The position numbers and the translations under genes are program-made. Shown piece after piece: positions 17,899 to 27,222 of a DNA stretch of 64,000 nucleotides. Position 1 is the first letter of the stretch; each line of letters opens with the position of its first letter. Under the pieces are notes generated by a model, which made no database searches, was not told the origin of the DNA, and saw only the letters and a program-made list of their open reading frames with translations. Source of the DNA: Glycocaulis alkaliphilus (GTDB lineage Bacteria > Pseudomonadota > Alphaproteobacteria > Caulobacterales > Maricaulaceae); the NCBI RefSeq assembly GCF_004000605.1, contig NZ_CP018911.1, forward strand, positions 1,426,001 to 1,490,000, given 5' to 3'.

Positions 17899-20492
17899 TT
17901 ACTTCCTGCTTTCGCCTTTGAGGCGGCTGTCTTCGTTGCGGCAGGCTTCTTCGCTGCTGCGGTCTTCTTCTTCGCCGGTGCCTTGCGCTTGCCCTTGGCA
18001 GAACCGGCCTTGGCATTGATGAGTTCCACCGCCTGTTCCAGCGTCACAGCTTCCGGCGTTACGTCCTTGGGCAGGGTGGCATTGATTTTGGCCCATTTCA
18101 CATAGGGGCCATAGCGCCCGGCCATGACCTGGATGGGGCCGCCATCAGGGTGCTCGCCCAGCTCTTTGAGCGGTTCGGCGCTGGCGCGTCCGCGCCCGCC
18201 ATTGGCCTTCTTGTCCTCGATCAGGGTGACGGCGCGGTTGATGCCGATCTCGAACACTTCATCGATGGACGGCAAATTGGCGTAGGTCTTGCCGTGCTTG
18301 ACGAAGGGGCCGTAGCGGCCAAGCCCGGCCTCGATCATCTCGCCATCATCCGGGTGCGGCCCCACCTGACGGGGCAGGTCGATCAGCATGACCGCCTTTT
18401 CCAGATTGATGGAAGCCGGGGCCCAGCCCTTGGGCAGGGAGGAGCGGCGCGGCTTGTCCTCGCCCTCCAGCTTCATCTCCAGATAGGGCCCAAAGCGCCC
18501 GTCTTTGAGATAGATCATCTGCCCGTGCTCAGGGTGCGCACCGATCTCGCCATCACCCTCGATAACGGACTGACCTTCGCCATTGCCGCCGAGCGGGCGG
18601 GTGAAGCGGCAGTCAGGATAGTTGGAGCAGCCCACAAACGCGCCATGCTTGCCGAGGCGCAGCGACAGCGTGCCGACATTGCAGGACGGGCAGAGCCGCG
18701 CATCCTTGCCGTCTTCGCGGGCCGGGAAGATCAGCGGTGCCAGCGCGATATTCATCGCATCGATCACCTGACCGACGCGCAAATCGGCAATGCCTTCCAC
18801 GTTGGCGGAGAAATGCTCCCAGAAGCGGCGCAGCAGCTCCTTGTAGGGCATTTCGCCGGCGGACACCTTGTCGAGCTGGTCTTCAAGGTCCGCCGTAAAG
18901 TCGTACTCGACATAGCGGGTGAAGAAGTTTTCCAGGAAGGCGATGACGACCCGGCCCTTGTCTTCGGGCACGAAGCGCTTGTCTTCCATACGCACATAGT
19001 CGCGGTCGCGCAGCACCGAGAGCACGGAGGCGTAGGTGGAGGGCCGGCCAATGCCCAGCTCTTCCATCTTCTTGACCAGCGTGGCCTCGGTATAGCGCGG
19101 CGGGGGCTGGGTGAAGTGCTGTTCGGTGAAGGTTTGCGCGGCTTTGGCGCTAGCGCCCTGTTTCACTGCAGGCAGGCGTGCTTCGCCGTCCTCATCGGCA
19201 TCATCGTCCAGCCCTTCGCGATAGAGCGCGAAGAAGCCGTCAAACGTGACGACCGAGCCGGTGGCGCGCAGGGCGAGCTTGCCGCCATCCGCTTCCAGAT
19301 CGATCGTGGTACGCTCCAGACGCGCGCTTTCCATCTGGCTGGCGACCGCGCGCTTCCAGATCAGCTCGTAGAGCCGGGCCTGATCGGCTTCCAGGCGCAG
19401 CGAGGAGGGGTGACGCAGGAAGCTGGTCGGGCGGATCGCCTCGTGGGCTTCTTGCGCGTTCTTGGCCTTGGAGGAATAGGCGCGCGGCACGTCCGGCACG
19501 TATTCCTCGCCATAGCGCTCGCCAATGGCCTTTCGGGCCTGATGAATGGCGCTGCCATCCATCGAAACGCCATCGGTACGCATATAGGTGATGAGACCGG
19601 TGGTCTCGCCGCCAATATCGATGCCTTCATAGAGGCGCTGGGCGACACGCATGGTGCGCTGGGCATCAAAGCCCAGCTTGCGCGAGGCTTCCTGCTGCAG
19701 GGTGGAGGTGGTGAAGGGCGCGGGCGGGTTGCGCTTTGTGGGCTTGGCCTCGACCGCTGCGACGGTGAAGTCTGCAGACTTCACCGCAGCCTCGGCGGCG
19801 CGCGCGGTCTGCTCGTCACCAATACTCAGGCGCGTGATCTTCTTGCCGTCAAACTGGGAGAGGCGTGCGCGGAACAGATCAGACCCGTCGGCGCGGACAT
19901 CGGCCTCGATGGACCAGTATTCCTGCGGCGTGAAGCGCTCAATCTCGCCCTCGCGCTCGGTAATCAGGCGCAGCGCCACCGACTGGACGCGCCCCGCGGA
20001 GCGCGCGCCGGGCAGTTTGCGCCACAGCACGGGCGAGAGCGTAAAGCCGACCAGATAATCAAGCGCGCGGCGGGCGAGATAGGCGTCCACCAGCTCCATA
20101 TCCACATCGCGCGGATTGGCGAGGGCGTCCTGCACGGCGCTTTTGGTGATCGCGTTGAAGGCAACGCGCTTGACCGTCTTGTCCTTCAATGCGCGGCGCT
20201 TGGTCAGCGCTTCGAGCAAGTGCCAGGAGATGGCCTCGCCCTCGCGATCCGGGTCAGTGGCCAGGATCAGCGTGTCGTGATCTTTGAGGGCGTCGGCTAT
20301 CGCCTTCACTTTGGGGGCTGACCGGGAATCGATCTCCCACTCCATTGCGAAGTCTTCGTCGGGCCGTACCGATCCATCCTTGGCGGGCAGGTCGCGCACA
20401 TGGCCGAAACTCGCCAGGACGGTGAAATCCTTGCCCAGATATTTGTTGATGGTCTTGGCCTTGGCAGGCGACTCAACGACGACGACAGTCAT
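17895..20492 (-). CDS. topA: DNA topoisomerase I
   Basis: This type IA topoisomerase relaxes negative supercoils through a 5'-phosphotyrosyl intermediate. The 865-residue product has the TOPRIM start VVVESPAKAKTINKYLG, the acidic DPDREGEAISWHLL, the active-site region GLITYMRTDGVS with Tyr near residue 303, and GRPSTYASVL. Near residues 593-622 is a C4 zinc finger (CPSCNVGTL...CSNYPDCRF). Topo_C repeats follow (GRFGPYLEMKLE, GRYGPFVKHGKTYANLP, GRYGPYVKWAKINATLP), then a Lys/Ala-rich tail. Upstream, a candidate leader ORF with a sequestered ribosome site ends 77 bases before the start. Confidence 0.97.
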   Translation of the reverse strand: MTVVVVESPAKAKTINKYLGKDFTVLASFGHVRDLPAKDGSVRPDEDFAMEWEIDSRSAPKVKAIADALKDHDTLILATDPDREGEAISWHLLEALTKRRALKDKTVKRVAFNAITKSAVQDALANPRDVDMELVDAYLARRALDYLVGFTLSPVLWRKLPGARSAGRVQSVALRLITEREGEIERFTPQEYWSIEADVRADGSDLFRARLSQFDGKKITRLSIGDEQTARAAEAAVKSADFTVAAVEAKPTKRNPPAPFTTSTLQQEASRKLGFDAQRTMRVAQRLYEGIDIGGETTGLITYMRTDGVSMDGSAIHQARKAIGERYGEEYVPDVPRAYSSKAKNAQEAHEAIRPTSFLRHPSSLRLEADQARLYELIWKRAVASQMESARLERTTIDLEADGGKLALRATGSVVTFDGFFALYREGLDDDADEDGEARLPAVKQGASAKAAQTFTEQHFTQPPPRYTEATLVKKMEELGIGRPSTYASVLSVLRDRDYVRMEDKRFVPEDKGRVVIAFLENFFTRYVEYDFTADLEDQLDKVSAGEMPYKELLRRFWEHFSANVEGIADLRVGQVIDAMNIALAPLIFPAREDGKDARLCPSCNVGTLSLRLGKHGAFVGCSNYPDCRFTRPLGGNGEGQSVIEGDGEIGAHPEHGQMIYLKDGRFGPYLEMKLEGEDKPRRSSLPKGWAPASINLEKAVMLIDLPRQVGPHPDDGEMIEAGLGRYGPFVKHGKTYANLPSIDEVFEIGINRAVTLIEDKKANGGRGRASAEPLKELGEHPDGGPIQVMAGRYGPYVKWAKINATLPKDVTPEAVTLEQAVELINAKAGSAKGKRKAPAKKKTAAAKKPAATKTAASKAKAGSK

Positions 20493-20569
20493 GAAATGCT
20501 ATATGCCCTTTGCATGAGGGATGGGGCTGGCCGCCCGGCGCGCGAAAGTGGGGGTGGTTCCGGCGCAAG

Positions 20570-20689
20570 TCAACATGGCCGGTATTGTCTCCGCAAGATG
20601 CGCGTTAAGGCTGCATTGGTTACAAATTTCACGTTGGGAGGTTTTCCGCCAGCTGGATGGTCAGCAGATTGAGCGGGCTTATCTCTCAT
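20570..20689 (-). CDS. candidate 39-residue leader peptide upstream of topA
   Basis: A minus-strand ORF begins at an ATG with an almost ideal Shine-Dalgarno (gggaggtga) six bases away. It encodes a basic 39-residue peptide starting MRDKPAQSADHPAGG and ending with TRILRRQYRPC. I know no relative. The ribosome site makes chance less likely, but short ORFs are common and the codon use (AGA, TTA, GTA) is not typical of the neighbours. Its SD sequence can pair with codons 16-19, which suggests a regulated leader for topA rather than a functional protein. This is inference. Confidence 0.35.
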   Translation of the reverse strand: MRDKPAQSADHPAGGKPPNVKFVTNAALTRILRRQYRPC

Positions 20690-20707
20690 AAAAAATCACC
20701 TCCCAAC
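20633..20707 (-). promoter_or_regulatory. inverted repeat able to sequester the leader ORF ribosome site
   Basis: Bases 20698-20707 (minus strand GTTGGGAGGT, containing the SD) are exactly complementary to 20633-20642 (minus strand ACCTCCCAAC, inside the ORF). The two 10-base arms enclose 55 bases. Pairing in the mRNA would hide the ribosome site. Confidence 0.45.
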
Positions 20708-20855
20708 ATCCCTGCCAGTGCCTCCTCCCGCCTCGCTGCCGGCTGTCTGGTTGACGTCTCGCCGTTGATGATCGCTCTTGTCAGAACGGGCAATAGATAC
20801 GGCGGCGGATCCAGTCCTGTCGCAGAAATACGCTGGCGGGACCGGCCCGATGGTA

Positions 20856-21977
20856 TCAGCAGGCCAGGCGCACCATCCCGCCGGGGTCCACCTCGCAGCG
20901 TCCGGCCAGTTCCAGCTCAACCAGGGCTGCGGCCACCACGCGGGCAGGCGCACCGGACAGGCGCACCAGCTCGTCGCGTGAGATGGGCGCGGGCGAGAGC
21001 AGGGCGGCAACGCGCTCACGCACGGCGTCCGTTGCGCTGCTATCATCGGAATCCAGCAAGGGTTCGTCCTCATAACCGGCGCGTTCGCGCTCTTGCACAT
21101 TGTCCCGGCGCAGGCCGGAGAGGATGGTGATGACATCATCGGCGCATTCAATCAGGGCGGCGCCTTCGCGCAGGAGCCGGTTGGTGCCCTTGGCGCGCGG
21201 ATCGAGCGGGGAGCCGGGCACGGCCATCACCTCGCGCCCCTGTTCCAGCGCATAGCGCGCCGTGATGAGCGAGCCGGAGCGTTCGGCGGCCTCCACGATG
21301 ACAACGCCCATGGAGAGGCCAGAGATCAGCCGGTTGCGGCGGGGAAAGTCGCGCGCTTGCGGGGAGTAGCCGGGCGGGGATTCGCTGACCAGCAGGCCCT
21401 GTCCGGCGATGGCCGCGTGCAGATCGCGGTGCTCTGGCGGGTAGATGCTGGTCAGCCCACCCGCGAGCACCGCCACGGTGCCGGTGCTTATCGTTGCCGC
21501 ATGCGCTGCGCCGTCTATGCCGCGCGCCAGACCGGAGACCACGACAATACCGTGCTCACCGAGGCCGCGCGCCAGATCACCGGCAAAGCGCAAACCCACG
21601 CCCGACGCGCTGCGCGCGCCGACGATGGCGCAGGCCGTGCGGCCAGTCAGATCAAGCGGGCCCAGCGTGGTGATGACGGGCGGGGGCGGGTCGAGGGCGG
21701 CGAGGCCAGCAGGGAAATCCGGCTCGCAGGCGCACAATAGCCGCGCGCCGATCCGGTCCAGCCAGTCGAGTTCCGCTTCGGCTTCATCGCGCGAGGCAGG
21801 CACGAGCGCGGTCGCGCGTCCACCCTTTTTCGCCAGTGCGGGCAGGGCATCCAGAGCGTCTTCGGCGGTCTTGAAGCGCTTGATCAGCTCGTTGAAGGTG
21901 ACGGGGCCAACCCCGCGCGTGCGCGCCAGTCTCAGCCAGGCAGTGCGCCCGGCGGGGCTGAGCGGCGTGCGCTTCAC
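20856..21977 (-). CDS. dprA: DNA-processing protein DprA
   Basis: DprA loads RecA on incoming single-stranded DNA during natural transformation. The 373-residue product has an N-terminal helical region with an HhH-like motif ([17 protein letters not shown]) and the Rossmann core with [41 protein letters not shown] and [12 protein letters not shown]. The C-terminal winged-helix domain ([36 protein letters not shown]) is intact. It overlaps plsY by 4 bases. Many alphaproteobacteria keep dprA without proven competence, so its presence alone does not show transformability. Confidence 0.95.
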   Translation of the reverse strand: MKRTPLSPAGRTAWLRLARTRGVGPVTFNELIKRFKTAEDALDALPALAKKGGRATALVPASRDEAEAELDWLDRIGARLLCACEPDFPAGLAALDPPPPVITTLGPLDLTGRTACAIVGARSASGVGLRFAGDLARGLGEHGIVVVSGLARGIDGAAHAATISTGTVAVLAGGLTSIYPPEHRDLHAAIAGQGLLVSESPPGYSPQARDFPRRNRLISGLSMGVVIVEAAERSGSLITARYALEQGREVMAVPGSPLDPRAKGTNRLLREGAALIECADDVITILSGLRRDNVQERERAGYEDEPLLDSDDSSATDAVRERVAALLSPAPISRDELVRLSGAPARVVAAALVELELAGRCEVDPGGMVRLAC

Positions 21978-22573
21978 GCCTTCTTCGCCCCGATGCGCGG
22001 TTCCTCACCGCGAACGAGGCGCGCGATATTCTCCTTGTGCCGCCACCACAGCAGCGCGGCGAGAAACAGGGCCAGCAGCGCCACGTCCGGCCGACCAAAG
22101 GCCAGCGCCAGCAGCGGTGCGAAGGCTGAAGCGGTCAGCGCGCTAAGGGATGAGATACGGAATACCAGCGCCATGCCGAGCCATGTGGCGCAGACCAGCA
22201 GGCCGACCGGCCACAGCACGGCCAGCAGCACGCCAAGGAAGGTCGCTACGCCCTTGCCGCCCTTGAAGCCCAGCCAGAGCGGGAAGCAATGGCCGAGAAA
22301 CGCCGCGCCGCCTGCGATCAGGCCCGCGGTGGGCGAAACGGCGAAGGTAAAGATCAGCGCGGCAATGCCTGCCTTGCCGCTATCGAGCACCAGAGTGGCG
22401 AGCGCGAGGTCCTTGCGGCCCGTGCGCAGCACGTTCGTTGCCCCGATATTGCCGGAGCCAACCGTGCGTATATCACCCAGTCCTGCGAGCTTCACCAGCA
22501 CCAGGCCAAAAGGGATGGAGCCGAGCAGATAGCCGCCGACGGCAGCGAGGATCAGGAAGATTTCGGCTGGCAA
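21974..22573 (-). CDS. plsY: acyl-phosphate:glycerol-3-phosphate acyltransferase
   Basis: PlsY transfers an acyl group from acyl-phosphate to glycerol 3-phosphate in the inner membrane, the first step of phospholipid synthesis. The 199-residue protein has the expected multi-helix topology and the three conserved motifs: GSIPFG with [19 protein letters not shown], and [15 protein letters not shown], followed by [16 protein letters not shown]. It sits between dprA (4-base overlap) and the pseudo-dihydroorotase gene (5-base gap). Confidence 0.96.
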   Translation of the reverse strand: MPAEIFLILAAVGGYLLGSIPFGLVLVKLAGLGDIRTVGSGNIGATNVLRTGRKDLALATLVLDSGKAGIAALIFTFAVSPTAGLIAGGAAFLGHCFPLWLGFKGGKGVATFLGVLLAVLWPVGLLVCATWLGMALVFRISSLSALTASAFAPLLALAFGRPDVALLALFLAALLWWRHKENIARLVRGEEPRIGAKKA

Positions 22574-22578
22574 AAGGC

Positions 22579-23862
22579 TTACTCCGCAAATCCGGGCCGG
22601 GCGTACACCATGGCCCCGTCAACGACACTCAGCAAGACACGGCCCTGGAGGCGGCGGCCCGAGAAGGCGGATGGTGCGGGGCTTTCCAGCCCGTCCTTGC
22701 CGTAAACATTGGGCGCTTGCGGATCGAACAGCACCAGATCGGCCGGCGCGCCTTCTTCCAGCCGCCCTTGCGGCAGGCCCAGCAGTTCGGCCGGATTACT
22801 GGTGAGGGCTTTCAGGCCAGCGGCCAGCGGCAGCTGCCCGTCCGCATCGAGCGTACACAGAACCGGGATCAAAGCTTCGAGGCTGGATGATCCCGGCGCG
22901 GCATCGGAGAAGGGATTGGCCTTGGCTTCCAGCGCGACCGGCGTGTGGTCGGAAACGATCACGTCAATCAGCCCGTCAGCGATGGCGGCCAGCAGCGCCT
23001 GCCGGTCGGCTTCACTGCGCAGAGGCGGGTCGAGCCGGTAGGCCGGGTCCAGCCCGCCCATATCCACCTCGTTGAAGAGCAAATGAGTGAGCGGCGCGCT
23101 GGCAGCGACGTCCAGCCCGCGCTTGCGGGCGGTCTTCATCGCGTCGAGCCCGTCAGCGGTCGTCAGCCGTTCAAACAGGATGCGGGCGCCCGTCAGCTCG
23201 GCCAGCGCCGCGAGGCGCTCCACGCCAAGGCGCTGGGAAATGCCCGGACGCGCGGAAAGGCCGAGACGCACCGCCATCGCGCTTTCATGGGCGATGGTCC
23301 CGGCGGAAAGATGCGTGTCTTCCGCCGTCAGCCCCACCCAGGCGTCAAACGCGCTGGCATAGCTCAAAAGATTGCGCAGGAAGCGCGTGTCGGCGATCAG
23401 ATCACCGCCATCGGAGACCAGCGCCGCACCGGCGCGCAGCATCAGGCCGATCTCGGCCATGTCGCCAGCTTGTGTATGCGTGCGCGCCGCGCCTAGCAGG
23501 CGGACAGGAGCCTGCAGCGCACGAAAGCTGATCCAGTCAATGTCTTCAGGCCGGGTGAGGCCAGCGCCGCTGGATGAGGACAGGGCCAGCGTGCCAACAC
23601 CTGCCGCAGCAGCAGCGCGGATGGTGGTGTCGAGGCTTTCAATGCCGGAGCGGCCCGGCTCAGCGGCGCGCGCGCCAATGTCGATAAGAGCGGGGCTGAG
23701 CGCCGCACCATCCGCCTCGATAATCTGGTCTTCCGCATCCGGGGAGAGACCGGGGCCGATAGCGTCAATCACGCCGTTCTCGACGCGCAGATCGCCTTCT
23801 CTGTCGCGCCCCGATGCCGGGTCGATCAGGCGCGCGCCCGCGATGAAGATACCGCCGCTCAT
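22579..23862 (-). CDS. dihydroorotase homologue without metal-binding HxH (pseudo-dihydroorotase)
   Basis: The 427-residue amidohydrolase-fold protein lies just downstream of pyrB with a 4-base overlap. In active class I dihydroorotases the strand-1 motif reads D-x-H-x-H-x-R-E-P-G. Here it reads [10 protein letters not shown], so both zinc-binding histidines (now Gly63 and Arg65) and the substrate-binding Arg are lost. SDHTP retains the later Asp. This is the pattern of the inactive PyrC' subunits that support class A aspartate carbamoyltransferase in, for example, Pseudomonas. I therefore infer a structural ATCase subunit, with the true dihydroorotase encoded elsewhere. Confidence 0.85.
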   Translation of the reverse strand: MSGGIFIAGARLIDPASGRDREGDLRVENGVIDAIGPGLSPDAEDQIIEADGAALSPALIDIGARAAEPGRSGIESLDTTIRAAAAAGVGTLALSSSSGAGLTRPEDIDWISFRALQAPVRLLGAARTHTQAGDMAEIGLMLRAGAALVSDGGDLIADTRFLRNLLSYASAFDAWVGLTAEDTHLSAGTIAHESAMAVRLGLSARPGISQRLGVERLAALAELTGARILFERLTTADGLDAMKTARKRGLDVAASAPLTHLLFNEVDMGGLDPAYRLDPPLRSEADRQALLAAIADGLIDVIVSDHTPVALEAKANPFSDAAPGSSSLEALIPVLCTLDADGQLPLAAGLKALTSNPAELLGLPQGRLEEGAPADLVLFDPQAPNVYGKDGLESPAPSAFSGRRLQGRVLLSVVDGAMVYARPGFAE

Positions 23863-24821
23863 GGCACCATCTCCTGCATGCCGCGCCCGGCGAGCAGTTC
23901 GAGTACCGCCATGCGCACGGCGACGCCTGCCTCCACCTGATCGAGGATGACGGACATATCCGTGTCGTCGGCCAGCGCGGAATTGATTTCGATACCCCGG
24001 TTCATCGGCCCCGGATGCATGACGATGCAGTCCTGATTGGCCAGCGACAGGCGGGCATGGTCGAGGCCGTAGATCGCTGCGTATTCGCGGGCCGATGGGA
24101 TCAGGCCGGAGCTCATGCGCTCGCGCTGCAGGCGCAGCACCATCACCGCGTCACAGCCCTCAATGGCCGCCTCTACCGAATGGAACACAGATGCGCCCCA
24201 GCGGTCGGCATCGGCGGGCAGCAGGCTGGCCGGGCCGCACAGGCGGATGTCGGCGTTCATCAGCGAGAGCAGGGCGACATTGGAACGCGCGACGCGTGAA
24301 TGGAGAATATCGCCGATGATGGCGATGCGCTTGCCGCCCACGTCTCCGAGGTGTTCGCCCAGCGTGAACAGGTCCAGCAGCGCTTGCGTGGGGTGCTCAT
24401 TGGCTCCGTCACCGGCATTGATGGTGGAGATGCCGGTCGTGCGCTGGAAAAACTCTGCCGCGCCGGGGCTGGGGTGGCGCACGACCAGCAGGTCTGGCTG
24501 CATGGCCGCCAGCGTGTTGGCGGTGTCGGCGAGCGTCTCGCCCTTTTTCAGCGAGGCATTGCCAGCGGAGAAGTTCACCACATCCGCGCCCAGGCGCTTG
24601 GCGGCGATCTCGAAGCTGGCAAGCGTGCGCGTGGACGCCTCGAAGAACAGATTGATCACCGTCAGCCCTTTAAGGCTGGGGTGCTTCTTGTCTTCGGTCC
24701 GGTTGCGGGCGAGATGCGCGCGGGCGCTGTCGAAAATGAGCTCCAGATCAACGCGGTTGAGAGCGGACGCCGCTATCAGTCCGCGATGGGGGAAGGTGTA
24801 GCTGTATTCACCCTGTCCCAT
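23859..24821 (-). CDS. pyrB: aspartate carbamoyltransferase catalytic subunit
   Basis: PyrB joins carbamoyl phosphate to aspartate in pyrimidine synthesis. The 320-residue protein has the carbamoyl-phosphate motif FFEASTRTLASFE, the Lys region NASLKKGETL, VVRHPSPGAAEF, HPTQALLDLFTL, the aspartate-binding LRLQRERM and the final MHPGPMNRGIEI. No pyrI regulatory gene is adjacent. The adjacent inactive dihydroorotase homologue suggests a class A PyrB-PyrC' complex. The gene is preceded by 65 bases after the AEC transporter pair. Confidence 0.96.
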   Translation of the reverse strand: MGQGEYSYTFPHRGLIAASALNRVDLELIFDSARAHLARNRTEDKKHPSLKGLTVINLFFEASTRTLASFEIAAKRLGADVVNFSAGNASLKKGETLADTANTLAAMQPDLLVVRHPSPGAAEFFQRTTGISTINAGDGANEHPTQALLDLFTLGEHLGDVGGKRIAIIGDILHSRVARSNVALLSLMNADIRLCGPASLLPADADRWGASVFHSVEAAIEGCDAVMVLRLQRERMSSGLIPSAREYAAIYGLDHARLSLANQDCIVMHPGPMNRGIEINSALADDTDMSVILDQVEAGVAVRMAVLELLAGRGMQEMVP

Positions 24822-24886
24822 TCAAGCACTCCGCCTCGATTGCGGTTGCGCGGTATAGTGGTGTGCGCGCCGCCCGGCAATAGACC

Positions 24887-25825
24887 CTAACCCAAAAGCG
24901 TCAGCGCGGTGAGGACCGGCAGCGCAATCGCGCTGGCCAGAACCGTGAGCGTTATCATGCCTGCCGTCAGCCCGGTCTCGCCCTCGAACTCGGTAGCCAC
25001 CGCGTACACAAACGCCGCTGATGGCCCGCCCGTGGCCAGTACCAGCAGGGTTTCCGCATTGCCGTTGATGCCCAGCACGCCTGCGGCCATGAGCACGAAT
25101 AGCGGCACGGCAAATGACCGGATCGCCGCCGCGCTGAACAGCAGACGGATGCGGCCCTTGAGGGCGGCAAAGTCCAGCCCCGCCCCCATGCAGATCAGCA
25201 CCAGCGCCAGCGAACCGTATCCGGCCAGATCCAGCGGAGAGAGCAGGGTGTCCACCGCTTCTGCCGTCATCAGGGGCGGCAATAGCGGCCAGATCAGCGC
25301 TGTGGCGACGGCAAGCAGGCAGGCGATCAGCACCGGGTCCCTCACCAGTGCCGGCAGCGCCTTTCGCATACCGCCATCGCGCGTGCCGGCAAAGGCCATG
25401 ACGATGATGATCGTCGCCAGCACCAGCGCGGGCGCTGCAATCGTGCCGGTCCATTGCGTGGAGGCTGCGCCCTGCAGCCGGTCAGCCAGGGTGAAGAAGA
25501 GGACCACGTTCCACACGCAGCACACCGCCACCAGCGCCGCCGTCTCGCGCGCCGTCGCTTTCAGCAATCTTGCCACGCCGAGCGACAGGATGAGCGCCAG
25601 CACTATCCCGCCTGCCGACAGGGCGATGACGGGCAGGGCGCCCGCCTGCGTCAGGTCTGCGCGCGCTATCGTGACGAACAATATGCAAGGCAGGAGCACG
25701 CGGTAATTGAGAAGATTGATGCCGCGCCACTGGCCATCGGGAATGATCTGCCAGCGCCGCAGGGCGTAACCCAGGGCGACCAGCACGAAGGCAGGAAAGA
25801 AGACGGCGAGTATGTGCAGGGTCAT
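24887..25825 (-). CDS. AEC-family (auxin efflux carrier-type) transporter, second of a pair
   Basis: This inner-membrane carrier of 312 residues has about ten helices in two five-helix halves. The first half begins FFPAFVLVALGYALRRW and the second has VLICMGAGLDF followed by crossover-type GGPSAAFVYAVATEFEGE. Such proteins export or take up organic anions, and the substrate cannot be told. The ATG at 25825 is chosen because its ATGA overlaps the stop of the upstream paralogue and it starts the membrane core. The long upstream extension in this frame is a shadow of that paralogue. Confidence 0.85.
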   Translation of the reverse strand: MTLHILAVFFPAFVLVALGYALRRWQIIPDGQWRGINLLNYRVLLPCILFVTIARADLTQAGALPVIALSAGGIVLALILSLGVARLLKATARETAALVAVCCVWNVVLFFTLADRLQGAASTQWTGTIAAPALVLATIIIVMAFAGTRDGGMRKALPALVRDPVLIACLLAVATALIWPLLPPLMTAEAVDTLLSPLDLAGYGSLALVLICMGAGLDFAALKGRIRLLFSAAAIRSFAVPLFVLMAAGVLGINGNAETLLVLATGGPSAAFVYAVATEFEGETGLTAGMITLTVLASAIALPVLTALTLLG

Positions 25826-26739
25826 AGTGCGGCAATCGCTATCCAGATGGGCATGGTGATGGCGGCAAGCAGGGTGGTGGCGGTGACATGGCCTGCCATC
25901 ATCTCCGCATCCCCGCCCATTTCGCGAGCCAGCACATAGGCGGCGGCTGCGCCCGGTGTTGCGCCAATCCCCACCAGCACGGCGAGTGCCACGCCTTCGA
26001 CGCCCAGCAGAATGCCCAGCGCATAGAAGACCGCAGGCGCGATCAGGAGCTTCGCCGTCACCGAGAGCGAGATAATGCCCGGACGGGCGCGCAGCGAGCT
26101 GAAATCCAGCCCCGCCCCGATGGTCAGAAGGATGAGCGGCAAGGAGGCGCGCCCTGCAAGGTCCAGCGTGTCGGCGACCGGGCCGCTCTGGAACACACCG
26201 GCCACATTCGCTGCAAGGCCCGCCAGACAGCCGATAATGATCGGATTGGTGATAATGCGCAGGCCGACGCGTTTCAGGTTGGGCACGTGATCGCTCTTGC
26301 CCCAAACGGTCATCACCGCCACGCACATCACATTGACCAGCGGCACGGTCGGGGCGAAGGCCAGCGCTGCCAGCGCCGCGCCTTCCTCACCAAAGGCTGC
26401 CGGTGCCAGCGCCAGCAGCACGAAGCCGTTCCAGCGCACCCCGCCCTGAAAAAGGCTGGTATAGACCGGCCCCGGCATGGGCAGGAGGCGGAAGGCGAGC
26501 ATGATGACGCCCATTGCGACAAAGCCGCCGGCCGCTGCCAGCATGAAGCTGCCCGCAGGCACGGATGCATAGTCGGCCCGGCTGATCGTGATGAAGAGGA
26601 AGGCCGGCATCAGCGCCTGATAGGAGAGCCGGTTTATCCCGCCCCAGAGCGGCGCGGCCACCAGCCCGGACCGGCGCAACACCCAGCCCAGCGTGATAAC
26701 GCCGAACACCGGGAAAAGCGCGATGACGACCGGGCTCAT
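25822..26739 (-). CDS. AEC-family transporter, first of a pair
   Basis: The 305-residue ten-helix carrier is paralogous to the downstream gene. The N-termini correspond (LFPVFGVITLGWVLRRSGL versus the neighbour's FFPAFVLVALGYALRRW), as do the mid-protein ITIGAGLDFSSLRAR and CMGAGLDFAALKGR, and the C-terminal Gly-Ala-rich crossover. The identity looks modest by eye, so the duplication is old or the two were acquired together. It is coupled to ruvX (4-base overlap). The pair sits between ruvX and pyrB, genes that are often closer in relatives. Confidence 0.85.
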   Translation of the reverse strand: MSPVVIALFPVFGVITLGWVLRRSGLVAAPLWGGINRLSYQALMPAFLFITISRADYASVPAGSFMLAAAGGFVAMGVIMLAFRLLPMPGPVYTSLFQGGVRWNGFVLLALAPAAFGEEGAALAALAFAPTVPLVNVMCVAVMTVWGKSDHVPNLKRVGLRIITNPIIIGCLAGLAANVAGVFQSGPVADTLDLAGRASLPLILLTIGAGLDFSSLRARPGIISLSVTAKLLIAPAVFYALGILLGVEGVALAVLVGIGATPGAAAAYVLAREMGGDAEMMAGHVTATTLLAAITMPIWIAIAAL

Positions 26740-27197
26740 GCTTCCGGCACGCCTTCGGCGATACGCAGGAGCGCGTCCTCAAGGATTACGGCGGCGGCTT
26801 CCGCGTCGATCATCTCCTTGTGGCGGTGGATGGGTATGCCTGCCTCGGAGAGGGTTTCACCCGCCTCGAAGGTGGAAAGCCGCTCATCCTGATAGGCAAT
26901 CGGCAGGTCACGCAGGCGAAGGAGATTGGTGGCAAGCGAGCGGGCAGACTGCGCGCGCCGCCCGTCCCCGCCATCCATGTGCAGGGGCAGGCCGATAATC
27001 AGCCCCTTGCAGGCACGCTCGTCGTAAAGCTTGAAGATGCGCGCCGCGTCCTCGGAGAATTTGGTCCGCTCGATGGTTTCAATCGGGCTGACCAGTGTGC
27101 GGTCTGAATTGCACGCGGCAACGCCAATCGTGCGTGTGCCGGGGTCCAGCGCCATGAGCGGTCCTTTTGGCAGTAAGGCCGGGTGCAGGAAGATCAT
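26736..27197 (-). CDS. ruvX: RuvX/YqgF-type RNase H-fold protein
   Basis: The 153-residue protein is of the YqgF/RuvX family, a putative Holliday junction resolvase that in E. coli is linked to 16S rRNA 5'-end maturation. The RNase H-fold markers are LMALDPGTRTIGVAACN, LIIGLPLHMDGGDGRRAQSAR, the Glu in QDERLSTFEA and Asp in MIDAEAAAVIL. The start at 27197 gives the N-terminal extension (LPKGPLMALD) seen in alphaproteobacterial relatives. The ATG at 27155 also has a ribosome site (aaaagga) but would leave the first strand almost without its start. Confidence 0.92.
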   Translation of the reverse strand: MIFLHPALLPKGPLMALDPGTRTIGVAACNSDRTLVSPIETIERTKFSEDAARIFKLYDERACKGLIIGLPLHMDGGDGRRAQSARSLATNLLRLRDLPIAYQDERLSTFEAGETLSEAGIPIHRHKEMIDAEAAAVILEDALLRIAEGVPEA

Positions 27198-27222
27198 GGC
27201 GCTGGGAATGCTCCGGCTGGGT

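Larger units (their letters stand above)
20493..20855. other. 363-base gap between dprA and topA
   Basis: No large gene fits here. On the minus strand it holds one short ORF with an excellent ribosome site (20570-20689) and a 10-base inverted repeat (20633-20642 with 20698-20707), both listed separately. The remainder probably contains the topA promoter, which I could not place with confidence. Confidence 0.5.

Noticed and set aside
18150-20321. 723-codon plus-strand open frame antisense to topA
   Set aside because: It is the mirror of topA in a GC-rich gene, is Gln/Gly/Ala-rich without domains, and has no ribosome site.
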